Shown piece by piece: positions 9,101 through 17,294 of a stretch of 64,000 nucleotides of DNA. The notes beneath the pieces were generated by a model. It was not told the origin of the DNA and did not search any database. It saw only the letters and a program-made list of their open reading frames with translations. A program made the translations under genes and the position numbers. Source of the DNA: Parabacteroides sp. PFB2-10 (GTDB lineage: Bacteria > Bacteroidota > Bacteroidia > Bacteroidales > Tannerellaceae). Location of the stretch: contig NZ_JARXWI010000001.1 of NCBI RefSeq assembly GCF_029893085.1, forward strand, positions 372,001-436,000. The letters run 5' to 3'. How positions within the stretch are numbered: position 1 is the stretch's first letter; every line of letters starts with the position of its first letter.

Positions 9101-9637
9101 ATGGATAAGGAAGTCTTACACTGGATCAAAGGTTGCCGGCGCCAGGAGCGAAACGCGCAACTGAACCTCTATCGCCGCTTTGCGCGCCTATTGTATGTCG
9201 CCTGCCTGCGCATCACCGGGAATGCAGAAGAAGCGGAAGAGGCGATGCAGGACAGCTTCCTGAAAGTGTTTAGCCGCATCGATCAATACCAGGAGGGACA
9301 TAGTTTCGAAGCCTGGATACACCAGATCGCCGTACACACGGCCATCGATTATGTGCGGCGGCAACACATACCGACCGAGGAGCTGACACCCACCATGGCC
9401 ATGGAAGCGGAAGCGGAGGAGGATGAACAGGAAGAGGCGATCATGGCTTCGGTCGAACAGGTCAAAGAGGCGGCCTTGCGCCTGCCAACAGGCTTCCGGG
9501 TGGTATTAACGCTCTATCTCTTCGAAGGCTATGACATGGAAGAGATCGCATCGATTCTCAACCTGCAGCCATCGAGTGTCCGCAGCCAGTATCTGCGGGC
9601 GAAACGCAAATTAGTAGAAATGATTCAACGAAATTAG
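9101..9637 (+). CDS. ECF-type RNA polymerase sigma factor
   Basis: 178-aa extracytoplasmic-function sigma factor. Region 2 (about residues 20-90) contains FARLLYVACLRITGNAEEAEEAMQDSFLKVF with the helix that binds core polymerase and the -10 element, and region 4 (about 120-175) contains LPTGFRVVLTLYLFEGYDMEEIASILNLQPSSVRSQYLRAKRKL, the helix-turn-helix for the -35 element. The acidic linker between them (EAEAEEDEQEEA) is typical. The ATG at 9101 gives the standard length. It is followed 2 bp later by a small membrane protein that probably controls it, and then by a DUF4097-like protein. It is a different subfamily from the sigma factor at 24.4 kb. Confidence 0.92.
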   Translation: MDKEVLHWIKGCRRQERNAQLNLYRRFARLLYVACLRITGNAEEAEEAMQDSFLKVFSRIDQYQEGHSFEAWIHQIAVHTAIDYVRRQHIPTEELTPTMAMEAEAEEDEQEEAIMASVEQVKEAALRLPTGFRVVLTLYLFEGYDMEEIASILNLQPSSVRSQYLRAKRKLVEMIQRN

Positions 9638-9639
9638 TC

Positions 9640-10143
9640 ATGGATAAATTAAAAGAATTCGTAGACAAGAACCGGGAAGCATTCGACCAGGTGGAGTTGC
9701 CGGAAGGACATCTGGAACGCTTCGAACGGAAACTACCACCTCGGCGGAAGCGCTCCGCTTCGATTTATTATATCTATGGAGCTGTGGCTGCCGCCTGTAT
9801 TGCCCTGTTGATTTTCTTACGTCCTGCGATCGATTCCTTTACAAATGAGGAGCCTGTGGACAATCTGTGCGAGATAGAAGAGGTGCAACTGTTTTACACC
9901 ATGCGGATGAACAACCTAATGGCAAAGATGGAGGACTATCACAAGGCTGCTCCCACGCCGGGAAGCGCTCAATTATTGGAGGCAAGCCAGGAAGTATTAT
10001 CGGATTGCCGAACATTTGAAGAGGAGATACTACCCACTCTTCCCTGCTCGGAAGAGGCGATGCTGGTGATGAATCAGCAATATGAAAACAGCTTGTCGAG
10101 CCTTCAGTTTATGCTGAATCAAATGGATAACTACAAACAATAA
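9640..10143 (+). CDS. Single-pass membrane protein, probable anti-sigma partner
   Basis: 167-aa protein with a charged cytosolic N-terminus (residues 1-40), one transmembrane segment (about 42-61, IYGAVAAACIALLIFL) and a helical extracytoplasmic domain with two cysteines that could form a disulfide. No zinc-binding ZAS motif (HxxxCxxC) is visible. Its place 2 bp after an ECF sigma gene and its topology suggest it holds or releases that sigma factor; this is inference from context. A DUF4097-like secreted protein follows after 12 bp. Confidence 0.6.
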   Translation: MDKLKEFVDKNREAFDQVELPEGHLERFERKLPPRRKRSASIYYIYGAVAAACIALLIFLRPAIDSFTNEEPVDNLCEIEEVQLFYTMRMNNLMAKMEDYHKAAPTPGSAQLLEASQEVLSDCRTFEEEILPTLPCSEEAMLVMNQQYENSLSSLQFMLNQMDNYKQ

Positions 10144-10155
10144 AAAATAAAGAAG

Positions 10156-11229
10156 ATGGAAACAATGAGTAAAGTACGCAACACATTACTGATCCTGTTA
10201 TTCCTTGTGATCGGATCGAACTGCGCTTCGGGGAAAGACTATGTACAGGACAAAAGCAACCGGCGTGAATATGCGAAAACATATAAGGTAAACTCTTCGG
10301 ACAAAGTGGATATCGACAACAAATACGGGGATATAACCATCACGCATTGGACCAAGAATGAAGTAGAGATACGCGTTGTGGTGGAGGCAAGCGCCCGCAA
10401 TGAGGCACGCGTAAAAGAGTTGTTGAATTATGTCAGTATCGACTTCGACCAAAAAGGAGGCACGGTATATGGCAAAACAAACCTGAAAACCTTTGGAGGC
10501 AACCGCAACAACGAGCGGATAAAGATCGACTACCACATATCGATGCCATCTACGCTTGCCTCCAACCTGAAAGTGCGCTACGGAAATATCCATATGCCCA
10601 CGCAGAATAAAGGCAACACCTCCATAGATATTGCTTACGGAAACATTCATGGAGGTCATTTCACCGGTCGGTTCGATGTGGTACAGAAATATGGTAACCT
10701 GAAGGTTGTCAATCTGAAAAATGCTGTATTAGATATGTCGTATAGCGGTGATATCACGATCGGAGAGGCAGAAGATATCCATTGCATAAGCAAATATTCC
10801 AATCTAAAACTGGGGGATATCGTAGATCTCGTGGTAGACAATAGTTATGGGAATATCGATATAAACTCGATTGTTCGCATTGATTTACGACTCAAGTATG
10901 GAAATATCGACATCAAACACCTGAAGGAGTCATTCGATGCCTCTCAATTCAGCTACAGCAACCTGAAAATCAAAAAAATAGACAGTCGTCTTTCCCGATT
11001 CAACCTGGAAGGAAGCTATTCGAATGCGACCCTTTACCTTGAGAAGGCTGCCAAGTTCAATGTGGAAGCAAATCAGATGAAATATGGAAAATTCCAGACC
11101 AACGGGCTGAATGTGCAAACCGAAAAAGTGGGAGACAATTACAAAGTGAAGATAAACAACGGCGACAGCCGGCGTGTGATCCGGTTTAACGGAAAGAATT
11201 ATAGCAACCTGACTCTGCAGGGATTGTAA
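10156..11229 (+). CDS. DUF4097-like exported beta-repeat protein
   Basis: 357-aa protein with a signal peptide ending near NCASG (possible lipobox GSNC, not certain). The mature part is a series of short beta repeats with recurring YGNI / YSNL elements (KYGDITI, RYGNIHM, AYGNIHG, KYGNLKV, YSGDITI, KYSNLKL, SYGNIDI, KYGNIDI, YSNLKI), the pattern of a right-handed beta-helix/DUF4097 adhesin-like fold. Function is unknown. It is the last gene of the sigma / membrane protein operon and is closed by a strong hairpin at 11243-11290, so it may be both a target and a sensor of that regulatory pair. The start could be 10156 or 10165. Confidence 0.7.
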   Translation: METMSKVRNTLLILLFLVIGSNCASGKDYVQDKSNRREYAKTYKVNSSDKVDIDNKYGDITITHWTKNEVEIRVVVEASARNEARVKELLNYVSIDFDQKGGTVYGKTNLKTFGGNRNNERIKIDYHISMPSTLASNLKVRYGNIHMPTQNKGNTSIDIAYGNIHGGHFTGRFDVVQKYGNLKVVNLKNAVLDMSYSGDITIGEAEDIHCISKYSNLKLGDIVDLVVDNSYGNIDINSIVRIDLRLKYGNIDIKHLKESFDASQFSYSNLKIKKIDSRLSRFNLEGSYSNATLYLEKAAKFNVEANQMKYGKFQTNGLNVQTEKVGDNYKVKINNGDSRRVIRFNGKNYSNLTLQGL

Positions 11230-11242
11230 TCGTTCACTCATA

Positions 11243-11290
11243 AAACAAAGAAGGTCTTTAAGGATAAAACCTTAAAGACCTTCTTTGTTT
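11243..11290. terminator. Bidirectional intrinsic terminator
   Basis: A perfect 21-bp inverted repeat (11243-11263 with 11270-11290, 6-base loop) with A-rich start and T-rich end separates the convergent DUF4097-like and DUF1080 genes. The arms begin AAACAAAGAAGG and end in its complement, so either transcript ends in a U-rich stretch. Confidence 0.9.
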
Positions 11291-11311
11291 ATAGTAGAAA
11301 GGAACCTTTTC

Positions 11312-12136
11312 TTAATCAAGGATCTTCACTTTGATATTACGGAACCATACATCATCGTCATGATCCTGGAAGCCAATCACACCTTCCCGGTTAGGGCCAC
11401 CACAATTGATCAACAGATCATATGCTTCGGGATGAGCTCCTCCTTGCTTGAATTTACTGTTATCGATCATGCTTTTCCAATGATCGGTCCACAAATGATA
11501 CTCAACCACTGCTTCACCATTCTGGAAATGCACCACCGTTCCTTTGAAACAAAGGATAGCGCCTGTATTCCATTCGTCGAAAGGCTTCGCATTTTGCGGT
11601 ACAGCCGGGATCATATCATACAGAGAAGCCGACTTGCGGTTGCCGTCTTTTCCCAACCGGGCATCCGGGTGATTGTCATTGTCCAAAATCTGGTATTCAG
11701 GAGAAGAGTAGTAGATTGGCAACCCTTCTATCTCCTGGGCAAGAATGAAAATACCGGAGTTTGATCCTTTCGCCACCATCCAGTCGAACGAAAGTTCAAA
11801 GTTTTTGAATTTATAATCAAAGATAAGATCTCCTCCATCGGCATCTTGTGCTTCACCAGCTCCCGTTCCATTGAATTTGATCGCACCATCATCAATAGTC
11901 CATTTCTTGGGAACAGACTCTTGGTTGTAACCTCTCCAGCCGTTAAAGTCCCTACCATTGAATATAGTGATCCAACCATCCGCATCTTTCGGGAAAGAGA
12001 AATCACCCAATTGCACCATTTCTACCTCGGCCTTCGTGGAAGCTGCTTCGGCTCCTGCCGGTTTATTCTTGCTATTACAGCCGGAAAGACCTCCGATAAT
12101 AACAACGATTCCTATTATATAAAATAACTTTTTCAT
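11312..12136 (-). CDS. DUF1080 lipoprotein (3-keto-disaccharide hydrolase family)
   Basis: 274-aa lipoprotein with signal MKKLFYIIGIVVIIGGLSGC (lipobox LSGC). The mature protein is one DUF1080 concanavalin-like jelly-roll domain: WITIFNGRDFNGWRGYN near the N-terminus, GGDLIFDYKFKNFELSFDWM in the middle, and VIGFQDHDDDVWFRNIKVKIL at the C-terminus, all characteristic of the family. Members hydrolyse 3-keto-glycosides or bind sugars. Its partner 25 bp upstream is a Tat-exported Gfo/Idh/MocA oxidoreductase, a pairing often seen for 3-keto-sugar metabolism in Bacteroidota; the substrate here is unknown. Confidence 0.87.
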   Translation of the reverse strand: MKKLFYIIGIVVIIGGLSGCNSKNKPAGAEAASTKAEVEMVQLGDFSFPKDADGWITIFNGRDFNGWRGYNQESVPKKWTIDDGAIKFNGTGAGEAQDADGGDLIFDYKFKNFELSFDWMVAKGSNSGIFILAQEIEGLPIYYSSPEYQILDNDNHPDARLGKDGNRKSASLYDMIPAVPQNAKPFDEWNTGAILCFKGTVVHFQNGEAVVEYHLWTDHWKSMIDNSKFKQGGAHPEAYDLLINCGGPNREGVIGFQDHDDDVWFRNIKVKILD

Positions 12137-12161
12137 GATAACTTTTATCTGTTTTAGTTCA

Positions 12162-13643
12162 TTATCTCGGCATATCCGTCAGGTTCCATCCCTGGCGATA
12201 GTTATGTTTGATCAACTCTTCGGCAAAGGCTTTGGCATTGATCGGATCCGTTTTTTCCTTATTGAAAGAGGGGTGACCGTCTTTGATCGTAAAGCCGTCT
12301 TTGATAACAATTCTGAGTTCGTCGGTATCCGCAATGTTGGTAAAGCGCATATTCGGACCATCCCAATGCAATTCCTTATGCAATTCCTGCAAACGAACAG
12401 CCAATACACCCATCACAACCATTTCATTGAACGGGCCTGCTTCCGAGAAGTCTGATTTAGGCTTCACGCGATTAGAGGCACTCTCCTTACAAGCACGCAC
12501 CCAGTCTTGCTGGTGTCCGCCATTCATAGCATCCTTCACACGACGGCATACCTTCGGAGCATCGGGCACACGGCCTGACAACAACCAGGGGCTTTTGCCA
12601 TAACAACCACAGATCAACGTATCTTTTGTTCCGTGGAAGATCACACCACCTCCGGAGTCATCCATATTACGTCCGGCAGGCCATCCTTCCGGCATATTCG
12701 GACGCAAGCCACCGTCATACCAATGCACCTCCAGACCCGGCATAGCCACCTTCGGCATATTGTCGCGGGCAGGGAATATCAGGCGCACATATTGTGCTTG
12801 CGGCGCGCAGTCTCTCAACAATAAAGTGGAAGATCCCTGTACCTTCGTCGGGTATCCCAGTTTCAATCCTTTAAACACCGGATGAAGAATATGGCAAGCC
12901 ATATCGCCCAAGGCTCCTGTTCCATACGCCCACCAGCCACGCCAGTTCCACGGATGATAGATATTACTGAACGGACGCAATTCTGCCGGTCCTGTAAACA
13001 GATCCCAGTTGAGCGTAGAGGGCACCTTGTCGGCCTTTTCCGGAGTCGGCAATCCTTGCGGCCAGATAGGACGGTCGGTAAATGCTTCCACCTTGGTCAC
13101 CTCCCCGATCTCACCATTCCAGATCCATTCGCACACCAGATCCACGCCTTCGTCGGAAGAGCCCTGGTTACCCATCTGCGTAGCCACCTGATGTTTGGCC
13201 GCCAGTTTCGTTAAAAGACGAGATTCGTAAACAGAGTGGGTCAACGGCTTTTCACAATAGATATGCTTGCCCATCGTCATAGCTTCCGAAGCAATAATCG
13301 CATGGGTATGGTCGGCCGTCGCAATCATAACAGCGTCGATCGACTGCCCCATCTCATCATACAGTTTGCGGTAATCCCAATATTTCTTTGCCGTAGCATA
13401 TTTCTCAAAAACCGGTTTGGAATACTTCCAGTCCACATCACATAAAGCAATGATGTTTTCGGTTTCCAACCCACGCAACACACCTGCGCCACGCCCGCCA
13501 ATACCAATACCGACAATGTTCAGCTTATCTGTCGGTGCCGTATAGCCATGACTCTTACCAAGAATCGCACTGGGGGCAATTGTAAACGCCGCAGCAGCGG
13601 CAGTCCCTCTTTGCAGAAAGGATCGTCTTGAGATGTTTGACAT
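12162..13643 (-). CDS. Tat-exported Gfo/Idh/MocA family oxidoreductase
   Basis: 493-aa NAD(P)-dependent oxidoreductase. The N-terminus has a twin-arginine signal (SRRSFLQRG, then a hydrophobic AAAAAFTIAPSAIL stretch), so the folded, cofactor-loaded enzyme is probably sent to the periplasm. The Rossmann motif GIGIGGRGAG follows at about residue 46, the family CEKPLTHS motif at about 135, and the C-terminal alpha/beta domain ends in ELIKHNYRQGWNL. Length is usual for the exported subgroup. It is transcribed ahead of the DUF1080 gene; together they suggest periplasmic oxidation and cleavage of a glycoside, which is inference from family and context. Confidence 0.9.
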   Translation of the reverse strand: MSNISRRSFLQRGTAAAAAFTIAPSAILGKSHGYTAPTDKLNIVGIGIGGRGAGVLRGLETENIIALCDVDWKYSKPVFEKYATAKKYWDYRKLYDEMGQSIDAVMIATADHTHAIIASEAMTMGKHIYCEKPLTHSVYESRLLTKLAAKHQVATQMGNQGSSDEGVDLVCEWIWNGEIGEVTKVEAFTDRPIWPQGLPTPEKADKVPSTLNWDLFTGPAELRPFSNIYHPWNWRGWWAYGTGALGDMACHILHPVFKGLKLGYPTKVQGSSTLLLRDCAPQAQYVRLIFPARDNMPKVAMPGLEVHWYDGGLRPNMPEGWPAGRNMDDSGGGVIFHGTKDTLICGCYGKSPWLLSGRVPDAPKVCRRVKDAMNGGHQQDWVRACKESASNRVKPKSDFSEAGPFNEMVVMGVLAVRLQELHKELHWDGPNMRFTNIADTDELRIVIKDGFTIKDGHPSFNKEKTDPINAKAFAEELIKHNYRQGWNLTDMPR

Positions 13644-13962
13644 AATAATATTATTTTTAAAAGTTAATACTACATATAATTCTTTTGGCTGCTGTCATTC
13701 TTCTTCTCCCAATCAGCCAAATGCAAATATAAAGAAAGCAATGAGTGTGCCAAGTTTCTTCTTGTCTATTTCACCTGCAAAATAAACTTTTTTAACAATA
13801 AATCTGTTTATTAATATGAAAGGGGAGACATACTGTTCGATGGCATTTATAAGTCTATCGATAAAATCTATTTATAAAAGAAGACTGGCAGAAGCCATTT
13901 TATCTACATTTGACATCTATATCTTAAGCGACTTTGTAACTGTGAATTAAACTCCGAAAATC
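13644..13962. promoter_or_regulatory. Divergent intergenic region, cydAB-side promoter
   Basis: 319 bp, AT-rich, between the divergent oxidoreductase and DUF4492-cydAB genes. A TACATTTG box at 13905-13912 fits the Bacteroides -7 consensus TAnnTTTG for plus-strand transcription; no clear TTTG lies at the expected -33 spacing. I see no convincing minus-strand box, repeat or RNA gene. Confidence 0.4.
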
Positions 13963-14187
13963 ATGAATAAACAATCTATTCCTTTGCGTATCTTTCACTT
14001 TTATCGGGAAGGTTTCCGGGAGATGACCCTGGGGAAAACATTGTGGGCCATTATTTTAATTAAGCTGTTCATAATGTTTGTAATTCTTAAAATTTTCTTT
14101 TTTCCCAGATACCTCAACCGGTTTGACACCAAAGAGGCCAAGCAGGAATATGTCTCGAGTGAATTAATTGAACGGGCAACACCTTAA
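13963..14187 (+). CDS. DUF4492 small membrane protein of cytochrome bd locus
   Basis: 74-aa single-pass protein: an amphipathic start (FHFYREGFREMTLGKTLW), a transmembrane segment (AIILIKLFIMFVILKIFFF) and a charged tail ending RATP. DUF4492 proteins occur directly upstream of cydA in Bacteroidota. By position and size they resemble the CydX/CydS accessory subunits of other phyla, but this role is inference. The gap to cydA is 11 bp, so the three genes form an operon. Confidence 0.85.
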   Translation: MNKQSIPLRIFHFYREGFREMTLGKTLWAIILIKLFIMFVILKIFFFPRYLNRFDTKEAKQEYVSSELIERATP

Positions 14188-14198
14188 AGCTTACACAT

Positions 14199-15761
14199 AT
14201 GTTAGAAACAATTGACACTTCTCTCATTGATTGGTCACGGGCGCAATTTGCGCTGACCGCCATGTATCACTGGCTGTTCGTACCATTAACCTTAGGCCTT
14301 GGAGTCGTCCAGGCGGTTATGGAAACGATCTACTACAAAACAGGCGATGTCTTCTGGAAAAAGACGGCACAGTTTTGGATGAAACTCTTTGGAATCAACT
14401 TTGCCATTGGCGTAGCTACCGGGCTTATCCTTGAATTTGAATTCGGCACAAACTGGTCGAACTACAGCTGGTTTGTCGGTGACATCTTCGGTGCCCCCCT
14501 GGCTATCGAAGGGATCCTCGCCTTCTTTATGGAAGCCACCTTTATCGCTGTCATGTTTTTTGGCTGGAATAAGGTAAGCAAGAAATTCCACCTGGCATCG
14601 ACCTGGCTGACCATCCTGGGGGCTACTATCTCGGCCTATTGGATCCTCGTGGCAAACGCCTGGATGCAATATCCCGTGGGAATGGAGTTCAATCCCGACA
14701 CAGTGCGCAACGAGATGATGGACTTCTTTGCCGTCGCCTTCTCGCCGTTTGCTATCAACAAATTCTTCCACTCTGTCCTCTCCGGCTGGGTATTGGGTGC
14801 CATCTTTGTGATGGGTGTCAGCAGCTGGTATCTTTTGAAAAAGCGAAGTACCCGGTTTGCCTTGGCCAGCATTAAGATCGGAGCCATCTTCGGTTTGGTG
14901 GCCTCTTTATTGATCCTGTGGACCGGCGACGGTTCGGCCTACAACGTGGCTCAGAAACAGCCTATGAAGCTGGCGGCCATGGAGGGTCTCTACGAGGGAG
15001 AGAAAGGAGCCGGGCTCAGTGTCATCGGTATGCTTAACCCGTCTAAAAAGACCTACGACGACGGAAAAAATCCCTTCATTTTCAACATCCAGATGCCCAA
15101 ATTGCTCTCTTTCCTTGCTGAGCGCGATCTAAAGGCCTTTGTGCCGGGCATCACCGACCTGATCGAAGGAGGTTACACAGCACACAATGGAGAGGTAGCG
15201 CTTTCCGCCCAGGAGAAAATCCACAGAGGACAGACGGCTATCAAAGCCCTGGCCGACTACAAAACAGCTAAAAAAGAGAAAAACGAGGTCAAAGCCAGCC
15301 AGGCATTGACTACGCTTAACGCCAATTTCGACTATTTCGGGTATGGCTACATACGCGATGTGAACGAACTGGTGCCCAATGTCGCCCTTACCTTCTATTC
15401 TTTCCGTGTCATGGTATTATTGGGCGGATTCTTTATCCTGCTCTTCATCATCGCGCTTGTGTGGGAAAGAAAGGGCAGGTTTGAACAGGCCAAATGGCTG
15501 CAATATGTCAGTCTGTGGACTATTCCATTGGGGTATATTGCCGGACAGGCCGGATGGATCGTAGCCGAAGTGGGACGTCAACCCTGGGCCATCCAGGATA
15601 TTCTGCCCGTCGGCGCCTCTATATCCAAACTGGCAACAAGCTCGGTGCAGCTCACCTTCTTCCTGTTTCTCGCCCTCTTCACCATCCTACTTATCGCCGA
15701 AATAGGCATTATGCTGAAAGCGATTCGGAAAGGACCGGAGGAAACAATTGAGAATTCATAA
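14199..15761 (+). CDS. cydA: Cytochrome bd ubiquinol oxidase subunit I
   Basis: 520-aa quinol-oxidising subunit of the high-affinity bd oxidase, which lets gut Bacteroidales respire traces of oxygen. It begins with the conserved RAQFALTAMYHWLFVPLTLGL helix, which includes the heme-ligand His, and has IEGILAFFMEATFIAV, the charged Q-loop region (roughly 250-400) and the GRQPWAIQDILP motif, then a last membrane helix. About nine transmembrane helices are evident. The order DUF4492-cydA-cydB and the short spacings indicate one operon. The stop lies in a 7-bp repeat array before cydB. Confidence 0.96.
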   Translation: MLETIDTSLIDWSRAQFALTAMYHWLFVPLTLGLGVVQAVMETIYYKTGDVFWKKTAQFWMKLFGINFAIGVATGLILEFEFGTNWSNYSWFVGDIFGAPLAIEGILAFFMEATFIAVMFFGWNKVSKKFHLASTWLTILGATISAYWILVANAWMQYPVGMEFNPDTVRNEMMDFFAVAFSPFAINKFFHSVLSGWVLGAIFVMGVSSWYLLKKRSTRFALASIKIGAIFGLVASLLILWTGDGSAYNVAQKQPMKLAAMEGLYEGEKGAGLSVIGMLNPSKKTYDDGKNPFIFNIQMPKLLSFLAERDLKAFVPGITDLIEGGYTAHNGEVALSAQEKIHRGQTAIKALADYKTAKKEKNEVKASQALTTLNANFDYFGYGYIRDVNELVPNVALTFYSFRVMVLLGGFFILLFIIALVWERKGRFEQAKWLQYVSLWTIPLGYIAGQAGWIVAEVGRQPWAIQDILPVGASISKLATSSVQLTFFLFLALFTILLIAEIGIMLKAIRKGPEETIENS

Positions 15762-15786
15762 TTCATAATTGATAATTCATAATTAG
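15752..15786. repeat. 7-bp tandem array between cydA and cydB
   Basis: Five consecutive heptads: GAATTCA, TAATTCA, TAATTGA, TAATTCA, TAATTAG (15752-15786). The array spans the cydA stop codon and ends 5 bp before the cydB ATG, so it forms the whole cydA-cydB spacer. Confidence 0.8.
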
Positions 15787-15791
15787 AAAAC

Positions 15792-16940
15792 ATGGACACA
15801 TATCATATATTACAATATTACTGGTGGTTCCTGATCTCATTGTTGGGAGCCCTGTTGGTCTTTCTCCTGTTCGTACAGGGAGGACAATCGCTGATCACCA
15901 CCCTGGGAACGAGTGAACTCAAACAAAAGATGCTATTGAACTCCACCGGACGCAAATGGGAATTCACCTTCACCACCCTCGTCACTTTCGGCGGAGCCTT
16001 CTTTGCCTCTTTCCCCCTCTTCTATTCCACCAGCTTTGGTGGCGCCTACTGGGTATGGATACTCATACTACTTTGCTTTGTTATTCAGGCGGTATCGTAT
16101 GAATACCAGGCCAAGAAGGGCAACCTGCTCGGCAAAAAAACCTACCAGGCCTTTCTGATGATCAATGGCATTGGCGCACCTATCCTGTTGGGAACAGCCG
16201 TCGGAACCTTCTTCAACGGAGCGGAATTCTTGGTTAATAAAGAGCAACTGACCGACATTGCCATGCCTGTGATCTCCACCTGGGCCAATCCGTGGCACGG
16301 TCTGGAGGCGGTCTTGGTGATATGGAATGTATGTCTCGGCGTAGCCCTCTTCTTCCTGGCACGCGTTTTGGCTTTGCTCTATTTCATCAACAACATCGAC
16401 GACGAAGAGATCTATACCCTGAGTCGCAAACGCCTATTGCCGGAAACCATTCTCTTCCTGGTGTTTTTCCTGGCTTTCCTTATCCATACACTGTTATCTG
16501 AAGGATTCGCTGTCAACCCGGAGACGAAAGAGGTGTTTATGCAGCCTTACAAATACTTTATCAACCTGATCGAGATGCCGGCTGTACTGGCAGTCTTATT
16601 GATTGGTGTCGTGGCAGTTCTTTTCGGGATTGGAAAAACAATCTATACGAAAGGCTGGAAAAAGGGAATCTGGTTTACGGGCATCGGAACCGTACTGACC
16701 GTATTGGCTCTGCTCTTATGCGCCGGTTGGAACAATACGGCCTACTATCCATCGGTTGTCGACCTGCAAAGCTCGCTGACAATCGAAAACAGTTCATCCA
16801 GCCTGTTCACATTGAAAACCATGAGCTATGTATCGATCCTCATCCCCTTTGTATTGGCTTATATCTTTTATGCATGGCGTTCGCTCGACCTGCGTAAGAT
16901 CGATAGCCAGGAGATGGAAAACAACGAGCATACCTATTGA
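15792..16940 (+). CDS. cydB: Cytochrome bd ubiquinol oxidase subunit II
   Basis: 382-aa partner of CydA with about eight to nine hydrophobic helices. The start MDTYHILQYYWWFLISLLGALLVFLLFVQGGQSL and the internal WANPWHGLEAVLVIWNVCLGVALFFLARVLALLYFINN are typical of the Bacteroidota branch of CydB. No heme ligands are expected in this subunit. The operon ends with a terminator-like structure at 17011-17060, just before a dispersed repeat. Confidence 0.95.
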   Translation: MDTYHILQYYWWFLISLLGALLVFLLFVQGGQSLITTLGTSELKQKMLLNSTGRKWEFTFTTLVTFGGAFFASFPLFYSTSFGGAYWVWILILLCFVIQAVSYEYQAKKGNLLGKKTYQAFLMINGIGAPILLGTAVGTFFNGAEFLVNKEQLTDIAMPVISTWANPWHGLEAVLVIWNVCLGVALFFLARVLALLYFINNIDDEEIYTLSRKRLLPETILFLVFFLAFLIHTLLSEGFAVNPETKEVFMQPYKYFINLIEMPAVLAVLLIGVVAVLFGIGKTIYTKGWKKGIWFTGIGTVLTVLALLLCAGWNNTAYYPSVVDLQSSLTIENSSSSLFTLKTMSYVSILIPFVLAYIFYAWRSLDLRKIDSQEMENNEHTY

Positions 16941-17010
16941 TCCAGCTATATGTAAAAATACACCCCCTATGTGATATCCAATTCTCTTAACATACGTTAA
17001 TTACACCCCC

Positions 17011-17060
17011 TCCCGCCGAATATGTCAACTTACGATTTGAAATTTCGGCGGGACTTTTTT
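17011..17060 (+). terminator. Terminator-like hairpin after cydB
   Basis: TCCCGCCGAA (17011-17020) is perfectly complementary to TTCGGCGGGA (17044-17053), with a 23-base loop, followed by C and six T residues (17054-17060). The loop is long for a terminator. The right arm lies next to the dispersed repeat at 17071. Confidence 0.65.
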
Positions 17061-17070
17061 GCCAAAATAC

Positions 17071-17167
17071 CGGGACTTCGGAGACAAACTCCCGGGAGAA
17101 ACATTTTTTAACGTATGGATTTGTAAGCAAAACGGCCATTTTGCTTACAATCGCGATTTTAACATTT
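17071..17167. repeat. Dispersed structured repeat, copy A
   Basis: About 97 bp that recurs near-identically at 61349-61446. Shared blocks are CGGGACTTCGGAGACAAAC, CCCGGGAGAAACA and TTTTTAACGTATGGATTTG, then a hairpin. Here the hairpin is perfect: GTAAGCAAAA pairs with TTTTGCTTAC across CGGCCA. Both copies are intergenic and no real coding sequence is present. With the region 16941-17010, which shows nothing else, it fills the gap between cydB and the next promoter. Confidence 0.85.
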
Positions 17168-17233
17168 CGAAAAAAGCTGATCCCTCGGAGGGGCAGTGGC
17201 AAAATGGTCTTTTATTTAAAAAAAATATATACA

Positions 17234-17262
17234 TTGCAACAAAATATGTGTCAGTATATTTG
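17234..17262 (+). promoter_or_regulatory. Bacteroides-type promoter for the beta-propeller gene
   Basis: TATATTTG at 17255-17262 matches the -7 consensus TAnnTTTG, with TTG at 17234-17236 at about the right -33 distance. The gene ATG is 33 bp downstream. Confidence 0.6.
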
Positions 17263-17294
17263 CAAATTATATATTTTATTTAACTTAATACAAA

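Noticed and set aside
16987-17283. Short frames on both strands over repeat copy A
   Set aside because: The conserved signal between the two copies is nucleotide structure, and copy B does not keep these frames.
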